Positions 46,440-54,689 of a stretch of 59,054 nucleotides of DNA are shown one piece after another. The notes under the pieces are model-generated. The model did no database searches. It was not told the origin of the DNA and worked only from the letters and a program-made list of their open reading frames with translations. Source of the stretch: Chloroflexus islandicus (GTDB taxonomy: Bacteria > Chloroflexota > Chloroflexia > Chloroflexales > Chloroflexaceae); NCBI RefSeq assembly GCF_001650695.1, contig NZ_LWQS01000051.1, positions 1-59,054 of the forward strand, in the 5' to 3' direction. Every line of letters starts with the position of its first letter. Positions within the stretch are counted from its first letter, which is position 1. Both the position numbers and the translations under genes were made by a program.

Positions 46440-46538
46440 TGTTCGCGCCTGCGCTCTCGACGAAGATGGCTGCGGTTATGAGCCCGTACTGGCGACGCAA
46501 CGACATGACGTGAACAATGACAACGGACGAGTGTTAGC

Positions 46539-47603
46539 ATGAATCAGCTTCCCGACGACTTTACCATTTTGGCGCTTGAGACATCGTGCGACGAGACCGC
46601 GGCGGCGGTGGTGCGCGGCGGGCGCACGGTGGTGAGTAATATTGTCGCGTCACAGATGGCGACGCACGAGCGGTACGGCGGCGTGGTGCCTGAAATTGCT
46701 TCGCGCCAGCATATTCTCAGCTTGGCGCCGGTGGTGCGGGCAGCGCTGGCCGCCTTACCGAACGGGTGGAACGATGTGCATGCGGTGGCGGCCACCCACG
46801 GCCCCGGCCTCAGCGGCGCGTTGCTGACGGGGCTGAATGCGGCCAAGGCGATGGCGTGGCAGCGCGGGTTGCCGTTCGTGGCGGTCAACCATCTGGAAGC
46901 GCATTTGTATGCGGGCTGGTTGGGCAGCGATCCGCCGCCGCCGTTTCCACTGGTGGCACTGCTGGTCAGCGGCGGCCATACCTTGCTGGCGCTCATTCGC
47001 GACCACGGCCAGTATGACTTGCTGGGGCAGACCCGTGATGACGCCGCCGGCGAAGCGTTTGACAAAGTCGCGCGCATTTTGGGGTTGGGCTATCCGGGTG
47101 GGCCGGCGATACAGGCTGCGGCGGCGCAGGCTACTCCCGGCGGGGTGTTGCCGCGCGCGTGGCTGCGCGACAGCTACGACTTCTCGTTTAGCGGCCTCAA
47201 GACCGCAGTTTTGCACCGGGTGCAAGACCGGCTAGCGCAGGCGGCGCGGCTGAGCGGGCGCAAAGGCGGCAACGACCCGGCGCAGCTCGATGCGCCGTTT
47301 GTGGCCCAGATGGCCTACGCCTTCCAAGAGTCGGTGGTGGATGTGTTGGTCAGCAAAACGGTTGACGCGGCCCGCCGGCACGGTGCGCAGGCGATCCTGC
47401 TGGCCGGCGGGGTGGCGGCCAACCGGCGCTTGCGCGAAGAGCTGATCCGGCGCGCGCATGTGCCGGTGCATCTGCCGGCGCTCGATCTCTGCACCGACAA
47501 CGCGGCGATGGTGGCGGCAGCGGCGTTTTACCGCTTCCACGCCGGGGTGCAACACGGCTGGGATGTGGATGTGACGGCGAATTTGCCGTTGGGGGCGTCA
47601 TAG
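46539..47603 (+). CDS. tsaD: tRNA threonylcarbamoyladenosine synthase subunit TsaD
   Basis: A 354-residue ASKHA-fold enzyme transferring threonylcarbamoyl to A37 of ANN-decoding tRNAs. The E-T-S-C-D-E-T start, the metal ligands in N-H-L-E-A-H (H-x3-H) and G-G-V-A-A-N-R-R-L are present. The stop TAG lies inside a palindromic repeat. Confidence 0.94.
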   Translation: MNQLPDDFTILALETSCDETAAAVVRGGRTVVSNIVASQMATHERYGGVVPEIASRQHILSLAPVVRAALAALPNGWNDVHAVAATHGPGLSGALLTGLNAAKAMAWQRGLPFVAVNHLEAHLYAGWLGSDPPPPFPLVALLVSGGHTLLALIRDHGQYDLLGQTRDDAAGEAFDKVARILGLGYPGGPAIQAAAAQATPGGVLPRAWLRDSYDFSFSGLKTAVLHRVQDRLAQAARLSGRKGGNDPAQLDAPFVAQMAYAFQESVVDVLVSKTVDAARRHGAQAILLAGGVAANRRLREELIRRAHVPVHLPALDLCTDNAAMVAAAAFYRFHAGVQHGWDVDVTANLPLGAS

Positions 47604-47633
47604 GGGCATAGCGACGCTATGCCCCTACGACGC
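47595..47633. repeat. Palindromic repeat (GTAGGGGCATAGC family), second copy
   Basis: Twelve-base perfect arms (47601-47612 with 47616-47627, loop GAC), extended by five more base pairs after one mismatch. It spans the tsaD stop and faces a convergent gene, as at 24233. Confidence 0.78.
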
Positions 47634-47635
47634 CC

Positions 47636-48268
47636 CTACGACAACGGCACCGCCAAGATTTGATTCGCAATCCGGGCAATCGCCTCGCCGTAATTATGGC
47701 CGGGACTGGCCCAACCGGCCCCCTGCGCACCCAGCGGGTTGTGGGCGCGGCCTAGTTGCTTGATCGTCTGCGCGCTGCCGCGAAACGCACGCGGGAAGGG
47801 CCGGTAGCTCAGCGCCTTAGCGATCAGCTCGCGCTGGGGCGGCGTTTCGCTCCCTTCGCGCAGCGCGTATGCCAACAACCGCCCGATTTGGGCCGGGATC
47901 GCATCATCAGCCCACGTCGCAAAACTTACCCCCGCTTCCCAGCGTTGGCGTTGGGAATTGTAGGCCCAGCCGCTCGGATTGGCCGGCTGGTGCGTCTGCC
48001 ACTGGCCGGTCACCCCGATTCCAGCGGGATTACGCTGGGGGCGTTGGCTCCAGAAACTGGTCAAATTGCCAGTTTCGTGGATCATCTGTGCCACCGCCAG
48101 CACCGGATCAACCCCCACCGGCAGACAGATGCGCACATACGCCGGGATGATGACATCGGCAATATCCTTCTCGGTATACTCGCCGTGCGGACGGCTGAGG
48201 ATATAGCGGCTCATCTGATCCATCGCGGCGGTCTGCGGCCCCAGAATTGGGCTATCGGCAGTGTACAT
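47636..48268 (-). CDS. Glucosaminidase/lysozyme-like protein without signal peptide
   Basis: A 210-residue protein with A-V-A-Q-M-I-H-E-T-G-N-L and N-P-A-G-I-G-V-T-G, the Glu-containing core of the glucosaminidase (GH73/lysozyme-like) fold, which cuts peptidoglycan. No export signal is visible, so it may act after lysis, leave by another route, or serve a phage-like or tail-like function. ATG 48268 and GTG 48271 are both possible; AGGAG lies at 48280-48284. Confidence 0.75.
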   Translation of the reverse strand: MYTADSPILGPQTAAMDQMSRYILSRPHGEYTEKDIADVIIPAYVRICLPVGVDPVLAVAQMIHETGNLTSFWSQRPQRNPAGIGVTGQWQTHQPANPSGWAYNSQRQRWEAGVSFATWADDAIPAQIGRLLAYALREGSETPPQRELIAKALSYRPFPRAFRGSAQTIKQLGRAHNPLGAQGAGWASPGHNYGEAIARIANQILAVPLS

Positions 48269-48283
48269 CACAGCAACACTCCT

Positions 48284-50461
48284 TTACACGCGAACAATCG
48301 GCGGCGCATAGTCAACCCGTGGGTGGTAGATAGATTGTAATGTGTTGATAAAGACCGTCTTGATCTGGCCCAACTCGCGCATGGTCAAGGGGGCATCGTT
48401 GAGTTCGCCTTCGCGCACGCGGGCATCAATAATCGACTGCACCAATTCATCGAGGGTGACAGCGCCGTTCGCTGTTCGTTCACCCGGCTCGCCGTTGCGT
48501 TTGGCGATCAACTTGCCGTGCTGGGCCTTCGCGCGCACCGTCGCCTCAACCGAGTCAGCCAGCATCAAGATCGCCTGCTCGCGGGTATGGGGGCGGGGGC
48601 CGGGGTAGCGAAAATCGCGTTCATCGATATTGTCGTAGCGTTGGAGAGCCTGCTGGTAGAAATGGCGCACCAAGCCGGTGCCGTGATGGGTGGCGATAAA
48701 ATCGACGATCTGTTCGGGCAAGCCGGCAGCGCGTGCCATCTTGATCCCCTCGCGCACGTGATCGATGATAATCTGCGCGCTGATATAGGGATCGAGATCG
48801 TCATGCACATTCTCACGCCCCATCTGGTTATCGGTAAAGAAAGCGGGGCGAATCGTCTTGCCAATATCGTGATAATAGGCGGCCACCCGCAACAAGAGCG
48901 CATCGGCGCCGATCGCCTCGGCTGCGGCCTCGGCCAGATTACCAACCGCGACGCTATGGTAATACGTCCCCGGCGCTTCGCGGATCAACTTGCGCAAGAG
49001 CGGGCGAGACGGATGGGCCAGCTCCATCAACTGCAACGCCGTCACCTGCCCGGCCAGCCGGCCAATGACATTAAACAGACCAAACGAGAGAATCGTCGTC
49101 AGACCGCCATTAGCAATGGCGCTCAGCACCGTGGTAAGCATCCAGTCGCTAAAGCCAGAGAGGGTAAAGATCGCTTGTTGGCTGAGCCAGAAGGTGATTT
49201 CCAGTGCCACAACCGTGACCGTGACCCCCAGACCGGCGACCAAAAACGATCGCAGCCGTTCAGCGGGACGCACCAGCAAAATCGCGCTGGTCGAACTAGC
49301 AAACAGGGTCGCCGCCAGCGTCAGATCATTCCCTTCCATCACGCTCATCACGATCGCGGCCAGCAAACTAGCGGCGAACCCGATCTGGCCGGTGAAGACC
49401 ACGGTTGCTACCACCGCCAGCATCGCCAGCGGGAAAAAGATCGGGCGGGCATCGTAGATGAGCAGTGTAATGCGGGCGAGGATCAACGTCGCTACAATCG
49501 TGCCCACTAAGACAAACAGCGACCGCGCTTGCTCGGTGAGTTGGGGCTGAAAACCGCGCAAATAGCCGAACAGACCAGCACTGAGCAGGGCAGCCAGCAA
49601 GCCGTGGCCGAGCAATTCCGGCCAGCCGAGCGGGCGCGGCATTGCACCGGTGGCTTGCAGCTTCTCAATATGGGCCGGGGTAACAATCTCACCGGCGCGA
49701 ATGATCATCTCGCCGGCCAACACCTTCACCTCAACCGGCGCCACTTGCGCCGCCGCATTGGCCCGCCGTTCTTCGGTTGCAACCGTATCAAGGGTACGGT
49801 TCACCCGCAAAAAAGCGGCGGTGATGGTCTGGGCCAATTCGCGTTGGGCAGGATCGAGGGTGGTGGTCGCCAGCCAAAAACTCAACCACCGATCGCGCAG
49901 TTGGGTGAGCGCCCGCTCATCAACGGCATAGTCATACCGTTCAATAGCCCGATCGTACAAACTCAAGATAGTGGTGCGCAACAGCGACCACGCTTCATCA
50001 TCAAGCGCGAGTATCAAACGCGCCTGATCGGCTGACAATTGCACATCGGCGCTGGGCAATTCGCGCAGCGCGCGCAACCGGCCCGCCTCATCGAGGGTCG
50101 GATCGCTGCGCACCCGCCCGATCAATTCGAGGAGGCTAAACAGATTGCGACGCTGTTCGATCGGGATCTGCGGATCGTTGAAATAGACCAGATTATCGGG
50201 GTTATTGGCCGCCTGTTTGCGCCGTTCGGCGGTCAGCACCTCGCTGGTATAGATCACCTCGGCGGGCGCAGTAATGCTGAGCGGGCTCGGCTGGCCGGCC
50301 TGCAAGCCGCTGGCGCCGGGGAGGCGAAAGGTAAGCACAGCCCAGATCCCGGCCCAGAGCAAGAGCGCCGCCAGCACCAACCGCGCCTGTGCGCGCGACA
50401 GCGCCAACATGTGCGGTTGGACAAGCCAGCGGGAGAGCCGGTGGCGCGAGATGGCTTTCAT
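48284..50461 (-). CDS. pgpH: 7TM-HD phosphodiesterase PgpH (c-di-AMP type)
   Basis: A 725-residue protein: N-terminal helix, extracytoplasmic 7TMR-HDED domain (about 60-270), seven transmembrane segments (about 280-480), and a cytoplasmic HD domain with Y-Y-H-D-I-G-K-T, A-T-H-H-G-T and H-T-R-E-Q-A-I-L-M-L-A-D. PgpH proteins in Gram-positive bacteria hydrolyse c-di-AMP. It starts next to yqeY on the same strand. Confidence 0.92.
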   Translation of the reverse strand: MKAISRHRLSRWLVQPHMLALSRAQARLVLAALLLWAGIWAVLTFRLPGASGLQAGQPSPLSITAPAEVIYTSEVLTAERRKQAANNPDNLVYFNDPQIPIEQRRNLFSLLELIGRVRSDPTLDEAGRLRALRELPSADVQLSADQARLILALDDEAWSLLRTTILSLYDRAIERYDYAVDERALTQLRDRWLSFWLATTTLDPAQRELAQTITAAFLRVNRTLDTVATEERRANAAAQVAPVEVKVLAGEMIIRAGEIVTPAHIEKLQATGAMPRPLGWPELLGHGLLAALLSAGLFGYLRGFQPQLTEQARSLFVLVGTIVATLILARITLLIYDARPIFFPLAMLAVVATVVFTGQIGFAASLLAAIVMSVMEGNDLTLAATLFASSTSAILLVRPAERLRSFLVAGLGVTVTVVALEITFWLSQQAIFTLSGFSDWMLTTVLSAIANGGLTTILSFGLFNVIGRLAGQVTALQLMELAHPSRPLLRKLIREAPGTYYHSVAVGNLAEAAAEAIGADALLLRVAAYYHDIGKTIRPAFFTDNQMGRENVHDDLDPYISAQIIIDHVREGIKMARAAGLPEQIVDFIATHHGTGLVRHFYQQALQRYDNIDERDFRYPGPRPHTREQAILMLADSVEATVRAKAQHGKLIAKRNGEPGERTANGAVTLDELVQSIIDARVREGELNDAPLTMRELGQIKTVFINTLQSIYHPRVDYAPPIVRV

Positions 50462-50484
50462 AGGCGCCTCTGGGTGCGAGAACG

Positions 50485-51036
50485 TTATGACGCGCTCAAG
50501 AGTTCGCGCGCAACCTGACTCAGGGTGCGATTTTCCGCTTTCCCCTTAAACCGTTCGAGCAAGACCGGCATCACTTTCCCCATCGCCGCAGGGCCGCTCA
50601 CGCCGAGTTCGGCGATCACGGCGGCTACCAGCGGGCGCAACTCTTCGGGACTGAGCATCTTGGGCAGATATTCGCTCAACACGGCGATTTCGGCCTCTTC
50701 GGCGACCGCCAGATCGGTGCGACCGGCCTTGTGATAGATATCGGCGGCATCGCGCCGGCGCTTGATTTCACGGGCAATCACCGCCTCTTGCTCGGCCTCG
50801 CTCAAGGCCGCGTGGCTATCAATCGCGATCGCAGCCTTGGCTGCTTCCATTGCCGCCGGATCGCCGGCATACTTGGCTTCAATCTCGGCAAGCGCGGCAT
50901 CGAACCGCTGCTTGGCCGCGTCGAGCTGGGCCGCTTGCAAGGCGGCACGAGCGGCGCGAATCGCATTCACGCGCACCTTATCACCGGCGCGCATCGCTTC
51001 TTTCAGATCGTTGGCAAGGCGTTCTTGGATCGTCAT
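50485..51036 (-). CDS. GatB/YqeY domain protein with internal insertion
   Basis: The ATG at 51036 follows GGAGAAG. The 183-residue protein has the YqeY start (E-R-L-A-N-D-L-K-E-A-M-R-A-G-D), R-E-I-K-R-R-R-D-A and the C-terminal M-G-K-V-M-P-V-L-L-E-R-F-K-G. Usual YqeY is about 150 residues; about 35 charged, helical residues (about 45-80) are added after the first helices. The role is likely tRNA-related by family, not proven. Confidence 0.88.
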   Translation of the reverse strand: MTIQERLANDLKEAMRAGDKVRVNAIRAARAALQAAQLDAAKQRFDAALAEIEAKYAGDPAAMEAAKAAIAIDSHAALSEAEQEAVIAREIKRRRDAADIYHKAGRTDLAVAEEAEIAVLSEYLPKMLSPEELRPLVAAVIAELGVSGPAAMGKVMPVLLERFKGKAENRTLSQVARELLSAS

Positions 51037-51092
51037 ACGTTCTTCTCCAACCTCATTGGTATGCGGGCCATAGGCGCTATCGCCCGGCAAGA

Positions 51093-51734
51093 TTACAACG
51101 TCACCCGGCGCGGATAGACGCGGGCCTTTTCGGCGCTGATAATGGCTCGAATCTGGCCAACCGCTTCATCCAGCCGGTCGGCATGGTTGATCACTACGTA
51201 ATCAAAATTGGGTAACTGGGCCAATTCATCGGCCACCATCGCCAAGCGGCGCTCAACCTCGGCGGGTGATTCGGTGCGGCGCAGCATCAGCCGGTGGCGC
51301 AGCTCATCGAGCGAAGCCGGCGCAAGGAAGATAAACACCGCTTCGGGAGCGAGCCGCTTAATCGTGGCCGCGCCATCGACATTGATCCGTAAAATAACAT
51401 CGCGCCCGCTGGCCATCGCCTGCCGGATCTCGAATTTGGGAATGCCCTTATATTGGCCGTACACTTCAGCCCATTCGAGCAGCTCGTCGTTATCGATCAT
51501 CTCACGAAAACGCTCGGTGGAAACAAAATGGTAATCAACGCCGTCAATTTCACCGGGCCGTTGTGGCCGGCTATTTGCGGTCACGACAAAATGGAACGGG
51601 AACCCTAGCTCGCGCATCCGCATCAGCACCGAGTCTTTGCCGACGCCAGACGGGCCTGAGATCACGACGAGTAGCGGTTGCGGCGGCTTGCCGTGCAACA
51701 CCGGATTAAGCAACTGTTCCATGCCTAAGCTCAT
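51093..51734 (-). CDS. gmk: Guanylate kinase
   Basis: A 213-residue enzyme phosphorylating GMP. Walker A G-P-S-G-V-G-K-D-S and the GMP-binding S-R-P-Q-R-P-G-E and G-V-D-Y-H-F-V-S segments are complete. ATG 51734 has AGGA eight bases upstream; the next Met (51722) is possible. It is divergent from rqcH. Confidence 0.94.
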   Translation of the reverse strand: MSLGMEQLLNPVLHGKPPQPLLVVISGPSGVGKDSVLMRMRELGFPFHFVVTANSRPQRPGEIDGVDYHFVSTERFREMIDNDELLEWAEVYGQYKGIPKFEIRQAMASGRDVILRINVDGAATIKRLAPEAVFIFLAPASLDELRHRLMLRRTESPAEVERRLAMVADELAQLPNFDYVVINHADRLDEAVGQIRAIISAEKARVYPRRVTL

Positions 51735-51781
51735 CTTATGGTATCCTGCCGGCAATAGGGCTGACACCTGCTGGTGCAACA

Positions 51782-53530
51782 ATGTATTTTGATGCTTTGA
51801 CGTTGACGGCTGTCGTTGAAGAACTGCGTGCAACGCTCCTCTTTGGGCGGATCCAGCGCGTGGTCTTGGTTGGGCCGCTCGCCATCGGGCTAGAGGTCTA
51901 CGCGCATGGCCGCCGCCAATATCTTCTGGCGTCGGCTGACGCGCAGACAGCGCGTATTCATCTGGTCAGCCAGCGCCTCAGCCGTGGCGTTGAGGGTGAA
52001 CCGCCCTTTTTGCTCTTGATGCGTAAATACCTGCTCGGCGGTCGCATTGTGGCGATCGAACAACCGCCCTACGAGCGAGTCGTTTTGTTCAGTATAACGA
52101 AAGCGGCGGAGTCGCGCAAACCGCCGGTGAGCGCCGATGAATTAGCCGATGATGAGCTGGATGACGATGAGACGGTGGATGAAGCGGCATTGTTGCGCTG
52201 CGATCTGATCGTCGAGCCGCAAGATCGGCGCAGCAATATCATTTTGGTTGATGACAACAACCTGATTCTCGACGCGATCAAGCGGGTGACGCCGCGCATG
52301 AGCAGCCGGGTGATCACGCCGCGGCGGGTGTACGAATTGCCGCCAACGCCAGCCAAGCGCGATCCGTTGCGAGCCACTGCCGCCGAGATCGAAGCAATGC
52401 TGGGGCCGGATGATCCGGTGAAGGCCTTGGTAAACACTTACCGCGGCATCTCACCGCAGGCGGCGCGCGAAGTATTGGCGCGGGCGTGCGGCGCAGTGCC
52501 AACGACGGGGCTCGGCTTGCCGGCCTACACCATCGCGGCCCGGCTGCGTGAAATCGTGGCCGAGCCGCCGGCTCCGCATCTGGTGCGCGATGAGAACGGG
52601 CCGATCGCCTACGCGCCATACCGCCCGTTGCACCTGCCCGGCGCCGAGGCAATGCCGAGTATGAGCGCGGCGCTGGAGGCGTTTTACGCCGCTCGCCAGC
52701 AACCGTTGGGACGCGACCAGCGCCGGGCCGATCTGGCAGCGCGCTTGCACGCCAGCCGCGAGCAACTGGAGCGGCAACGCGAACAGATCGCGGCTGAGCT
52801 GGCCCGCGCCAACGAGCTGGATCGGCTGCGCTGGGAAGGCGAGATGATCTTCGCCTTTCTGCACCAATTGCCACGGGGGGCAACCGAACTGGTGGTGGAA
52901 GGAGAGCGGATTGCGCTCGATCCCAGCCGTTCGCCGGTCGAACAAGCGCAAGAGCGATTCAAGGTGTATGAAAAGGCCAAAAGCGCCCGCGCCATCTTGC
53001 CCGAACGATTGGCCGAAACCGAAGCGCGGCTAGCCGGATTGGATCAAGTATTGGCGCTGCTAGCAGTCGCCGATGACGCCACCCACATCGAGCTGATCGC
53101 CGCCGAAGCGGAAGAGGCCGGCTACCTGCGCCCGTCACCCACCCGGCGCCGCCCGCCGCGCTCCCGCCCATTGCAGGTGCGTTCGAGCGACGGCTTGCCA
53201 ATCTACATCGGGCGCACCGCCCGCCAGAACGAAGAAGTGACCTTTCGCATCGCCCGGCCAACTGATCTTTGGCTGCATGCCCGTAACATCCACGGCGCGC
53301 ACGTGATCATCCGGGCCGAGCATCCGCCTGAACGGACGATTGCCGAAGCCGCGGCGCTGGCGGCCTATTACAGCCAAGCGCGCAACGATGCAGCAGTCGA
53401 GGTTGACCTCTGCCGGCGCCGGGCCGTGCGCAAAATCCCCGGCGGGCCAACCGGATTAGTCAGCTACCACCCTGAACGGACATTGCGGGTGAAACCGCAA
53501 CTTTGCGGCGAAGTGGTACAAAAGTGGTAG
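51782..53530 (+). CDS. rqcH: RqcH/NFACT ribosome quality control protein
   Basis: A 582-residue protein: NFACT-N (1-200, F-D-A-L-T-L start, [10 protein letters not shown]), helix-hairpin-helix and coiled coil (about 310-440), and the NFACT-R domain with [14 protein letters not shown]. RqcH binds stalled 50S subunits and adds C-terminal Ala tails. The usual Asp-Arg pair (D97/R98 in Bacillus, D98/R99 in yeast) reads Glu98-Arg99 here (P-Y-E-R-V-V). Confidence 0.93.
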   Translation: MYFDALTLTAVVEELRATLLFGRIQRVVLVGPLAIGLEVYAHGRRQYLLASADAQTARIHLVSQRLSRGVEGEPPFLLLMRKYLLGGRIVAIEQPPYERVVLFSITKAAESRKPPVSADELADDELDDDETVDEAALLRCDLIVEPQDRRSNIILVDDNNLILDAIKRVTPRMSSRVITPRRVYELPPTPAKRDPLRATAAEIEAMLGPDDPVKALVNTYRGISPQAAREVLARACGAVPTTGLGLPAYTIAARLREIVAEPPAPHLVRDENGPIAYAPYRPLHLPGAEAMPSMSAALEAFYAARQQPLGRDQRRADLAARLHASREQLERQREQIAAELARANELDRLRWEGEMIFAFLHQLPRGATELVVEGERIALDPSRSPVEQAQERFKVYEKAKSARAILPERLAETEARLAGLDQVLALLAVADDATHIELIAAEAEEAGYLRPSPTRRRPPRSRPLQVRSSDGLPIYIGRTARQNEEVTFRIARPTDLWLHARNIHGAHVIIRAEHPPERTIAEAAALAAYYSQARNDAAVEVDLCRRRAVRKIPGGPTGLVSYHPERTLRVKPQLCGEVVQKW

Positions 53531-53612
53531 ACGGCGGCCCATGGTCTATAGTAGTCTGAACTCAAACAACCACCGCGCGGGAAACCGCAGTGCCGATAGG
53601 AAGGAGCTGTCT

Positions 53613-53849
53613 GTGCCGTACGTTATTGCAGAGCCGTGTATTGGAACCAAAGACGCTTCGTGCGTCGCCGTCTGCCCAGTCGATTGCATCTACGAGGGCG
53701 AAGATCAGTACTACATCAACCCAGATGAGTGCATCGACTGCGGTGCGTGCGAGCCAGAGTGCCCGGTCGAAGCGATCTTCGCCGACGACTCGGTGCCCGA
53801 GCAGTGGAAGAGCTATATCGAGAAGAACCGCAAGTTCTTCGGCGCGTAA
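53613..53849 (+). CDS. 7Fe-8S ferredoxin ([3Fe-4S]/[4Fe-4S])
   Basis: The GTG at 53613 lies behind AAGGAG; the 24 extra upstream residues are not ferredoxin-like. The 78-residue protein has C9-x7-C17-x3-C21-P, then C40-x2-C43-x2-C46-x3-C50-P. This matches 7Fe ferredoxins (C9, C17, C50 for [3Fe-4S]; C21, C40, C43, C46 for [4Fe-4S]; C25 is extra). It is a low-potential electron carrier, perhaps for carbon fixation or anaerobic enzymes. Confidence 0.92.
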   Translation: MPYVIAEPCIGTKDASCVAVCPVDCIYEGEDQYYINPDECIDCGACEPECPVEAIFADDSVPEQWKSYIEKNRKFFGA

Positions 53850-53858
53850 CGAAGGGAC

Positions 53859-53893
53859 GGCGGAGGGGCAGGACATCGCTCTGCCCCTCTGCC
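53859..53893 (+). terminator. Terminator of ferredoxin gene
   Basis: Thirteen-base arms (53859-53871, GGCGGAGGGGCAG, and 53881-53893) with one G-U pair and a nine-base loop, ten bases after the stop. No clear U-run. Confidence 0.6.
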
Positions 53894-53916
53894 GCCACTT
53901 GTAACCATCCACCCCT

Positions 53917-54207
53917 ATGAACAAACCACCCACCACTGGCGCCAGCCTGCTCGACGCGCTGCGGCTCCCGCTCCCACGCTTGGGAGCGAACCAACCATCG
54001 ACGCCGGCCACCACACCGGCGTGGCAGCGCCAACTGCAAGCCATTGCCGAAGTACAACTCGCCCGCTTTCCGTTCTTGATCCAACTGCGGGCCGTCTGGC
54101 GGCTGCTGCGCGAAGAACGGCCCGATTGGCCGTGGCTGTTGCCACTGCTAGCAATCGTCTTTATCCGCACCTACCGCCGCGAACGGGAGCGGATGCAACC
54201 GCGATAG
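53917..54207 (+). CDS. Small hypothetical protein with C-terminal hydrophobic segment
   Basis: A 96-residue frame with a Pro/Thr-rich front, an amphipathic helix rich in Leu, Arg and Glu (about 38-68), a hydrophobic part (W-P-W-L-L-P-L-L-A-I-V-F-I, about 71-83), and a basic end. No good ribosome site precedes the ATG. It fills the gap between a ferredoxin terminator and the convergent apaG. It could be a small tail-anchored membrane protein, or not be translated. Confidence 0.5.
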   Translation: MNKPPTTGASLLDALRLPLPRLGANQPSTPATTPAWQRQLQAIAEVQLARFPFLIQLRAVWRLLREERPDWPWLLPLLAIVFIRTYRRERERMQPR

Positions 54208-54621
54208 TCACTCCTCGTCATTGATCCATTCGGGGTCAGCGACTAAATCGAAGCGCGGGATGATCGCGGTGAAGTAGGTATTTTCTAGGGTGCGGAAATA
54301 GTATTCTCCCTCCATCCAACCGCGCGGCGACTTGAGCACACAAAAACTCTGGTACTCATGCACATCGCCGGGGTTGAGCAGTGGTTGCAAGCCAACCACC
54401 CCATCACCCACCACTTCCATCTCTTCACCGATTGAGTCGTAAATCGTCCAACGCCGGCTCATCAACTGAGCGGCGCGCCGGCTGATGTTCTCGATCCGCA
54501 CATCGTAAGCGAAGACAAAGCGTTGCAGCGGCGGAAACGAATGGCCCGGCAGGTAGTGCGGGCGCACGCTAATGCGCATGCCTTCGCTGAGGCGGTAATA
54601 GAAAGGTCGTCGGGTAAACAT
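54208..54621 (-). CDS. apaG: ApaG-domain protein
   Basis: The ATG at 54621 begins the ApaG fold; the open frame upstream runs through a palindrome. The 137-residue protein has V-F-A-Y-D-V-R-I-E-N, R-R-W-T-I-Y-D-S, V-V-G-D-G-V-V-G-L-Q-P and Y-Q-S-F-C-V-L-K-S-P-R-G-W-M-E-G. ApaG folds as a fibronectin-III type domain, named for an effect on Ap4A/Ap5A hydrolysis and CoA-like ligands; the biochemical role is unsettled. Confidence 0.9.
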   Translation of the reverse strand: MFTRRPFYYRLSEGMRISVRPHYLPGHSFPPLQRFVFAYDVRIENISRRAAQLMSRRWTIYDSIGEEMEVVGDGVVGLQPLLNPGDVHEYQSFCVLKSPRGWMEGEYYFRTLENTYFTAIIPRFDLVADPEWINDEE

Positions 54622-54640
54622 GGTTGTAATCAATGATCTT

Positions 54641-54677
54641 CCAGTAGGGGATGGGTTTGCAACCCATCCCCTACTGG
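54641..54677. terminator. 17-bp palindrome between S9 peptidase and apaG
   Basis: Perfect 17-base arms (54641-54657, CCAGTAGGGGATGGGTT, with 54661-54677) around TGC. It lies between two minus-strand genes and could end the S9 peptidase transcript. Confidence 0.65.
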
Positions 54678-54689
54678 GCATGATCCCCC

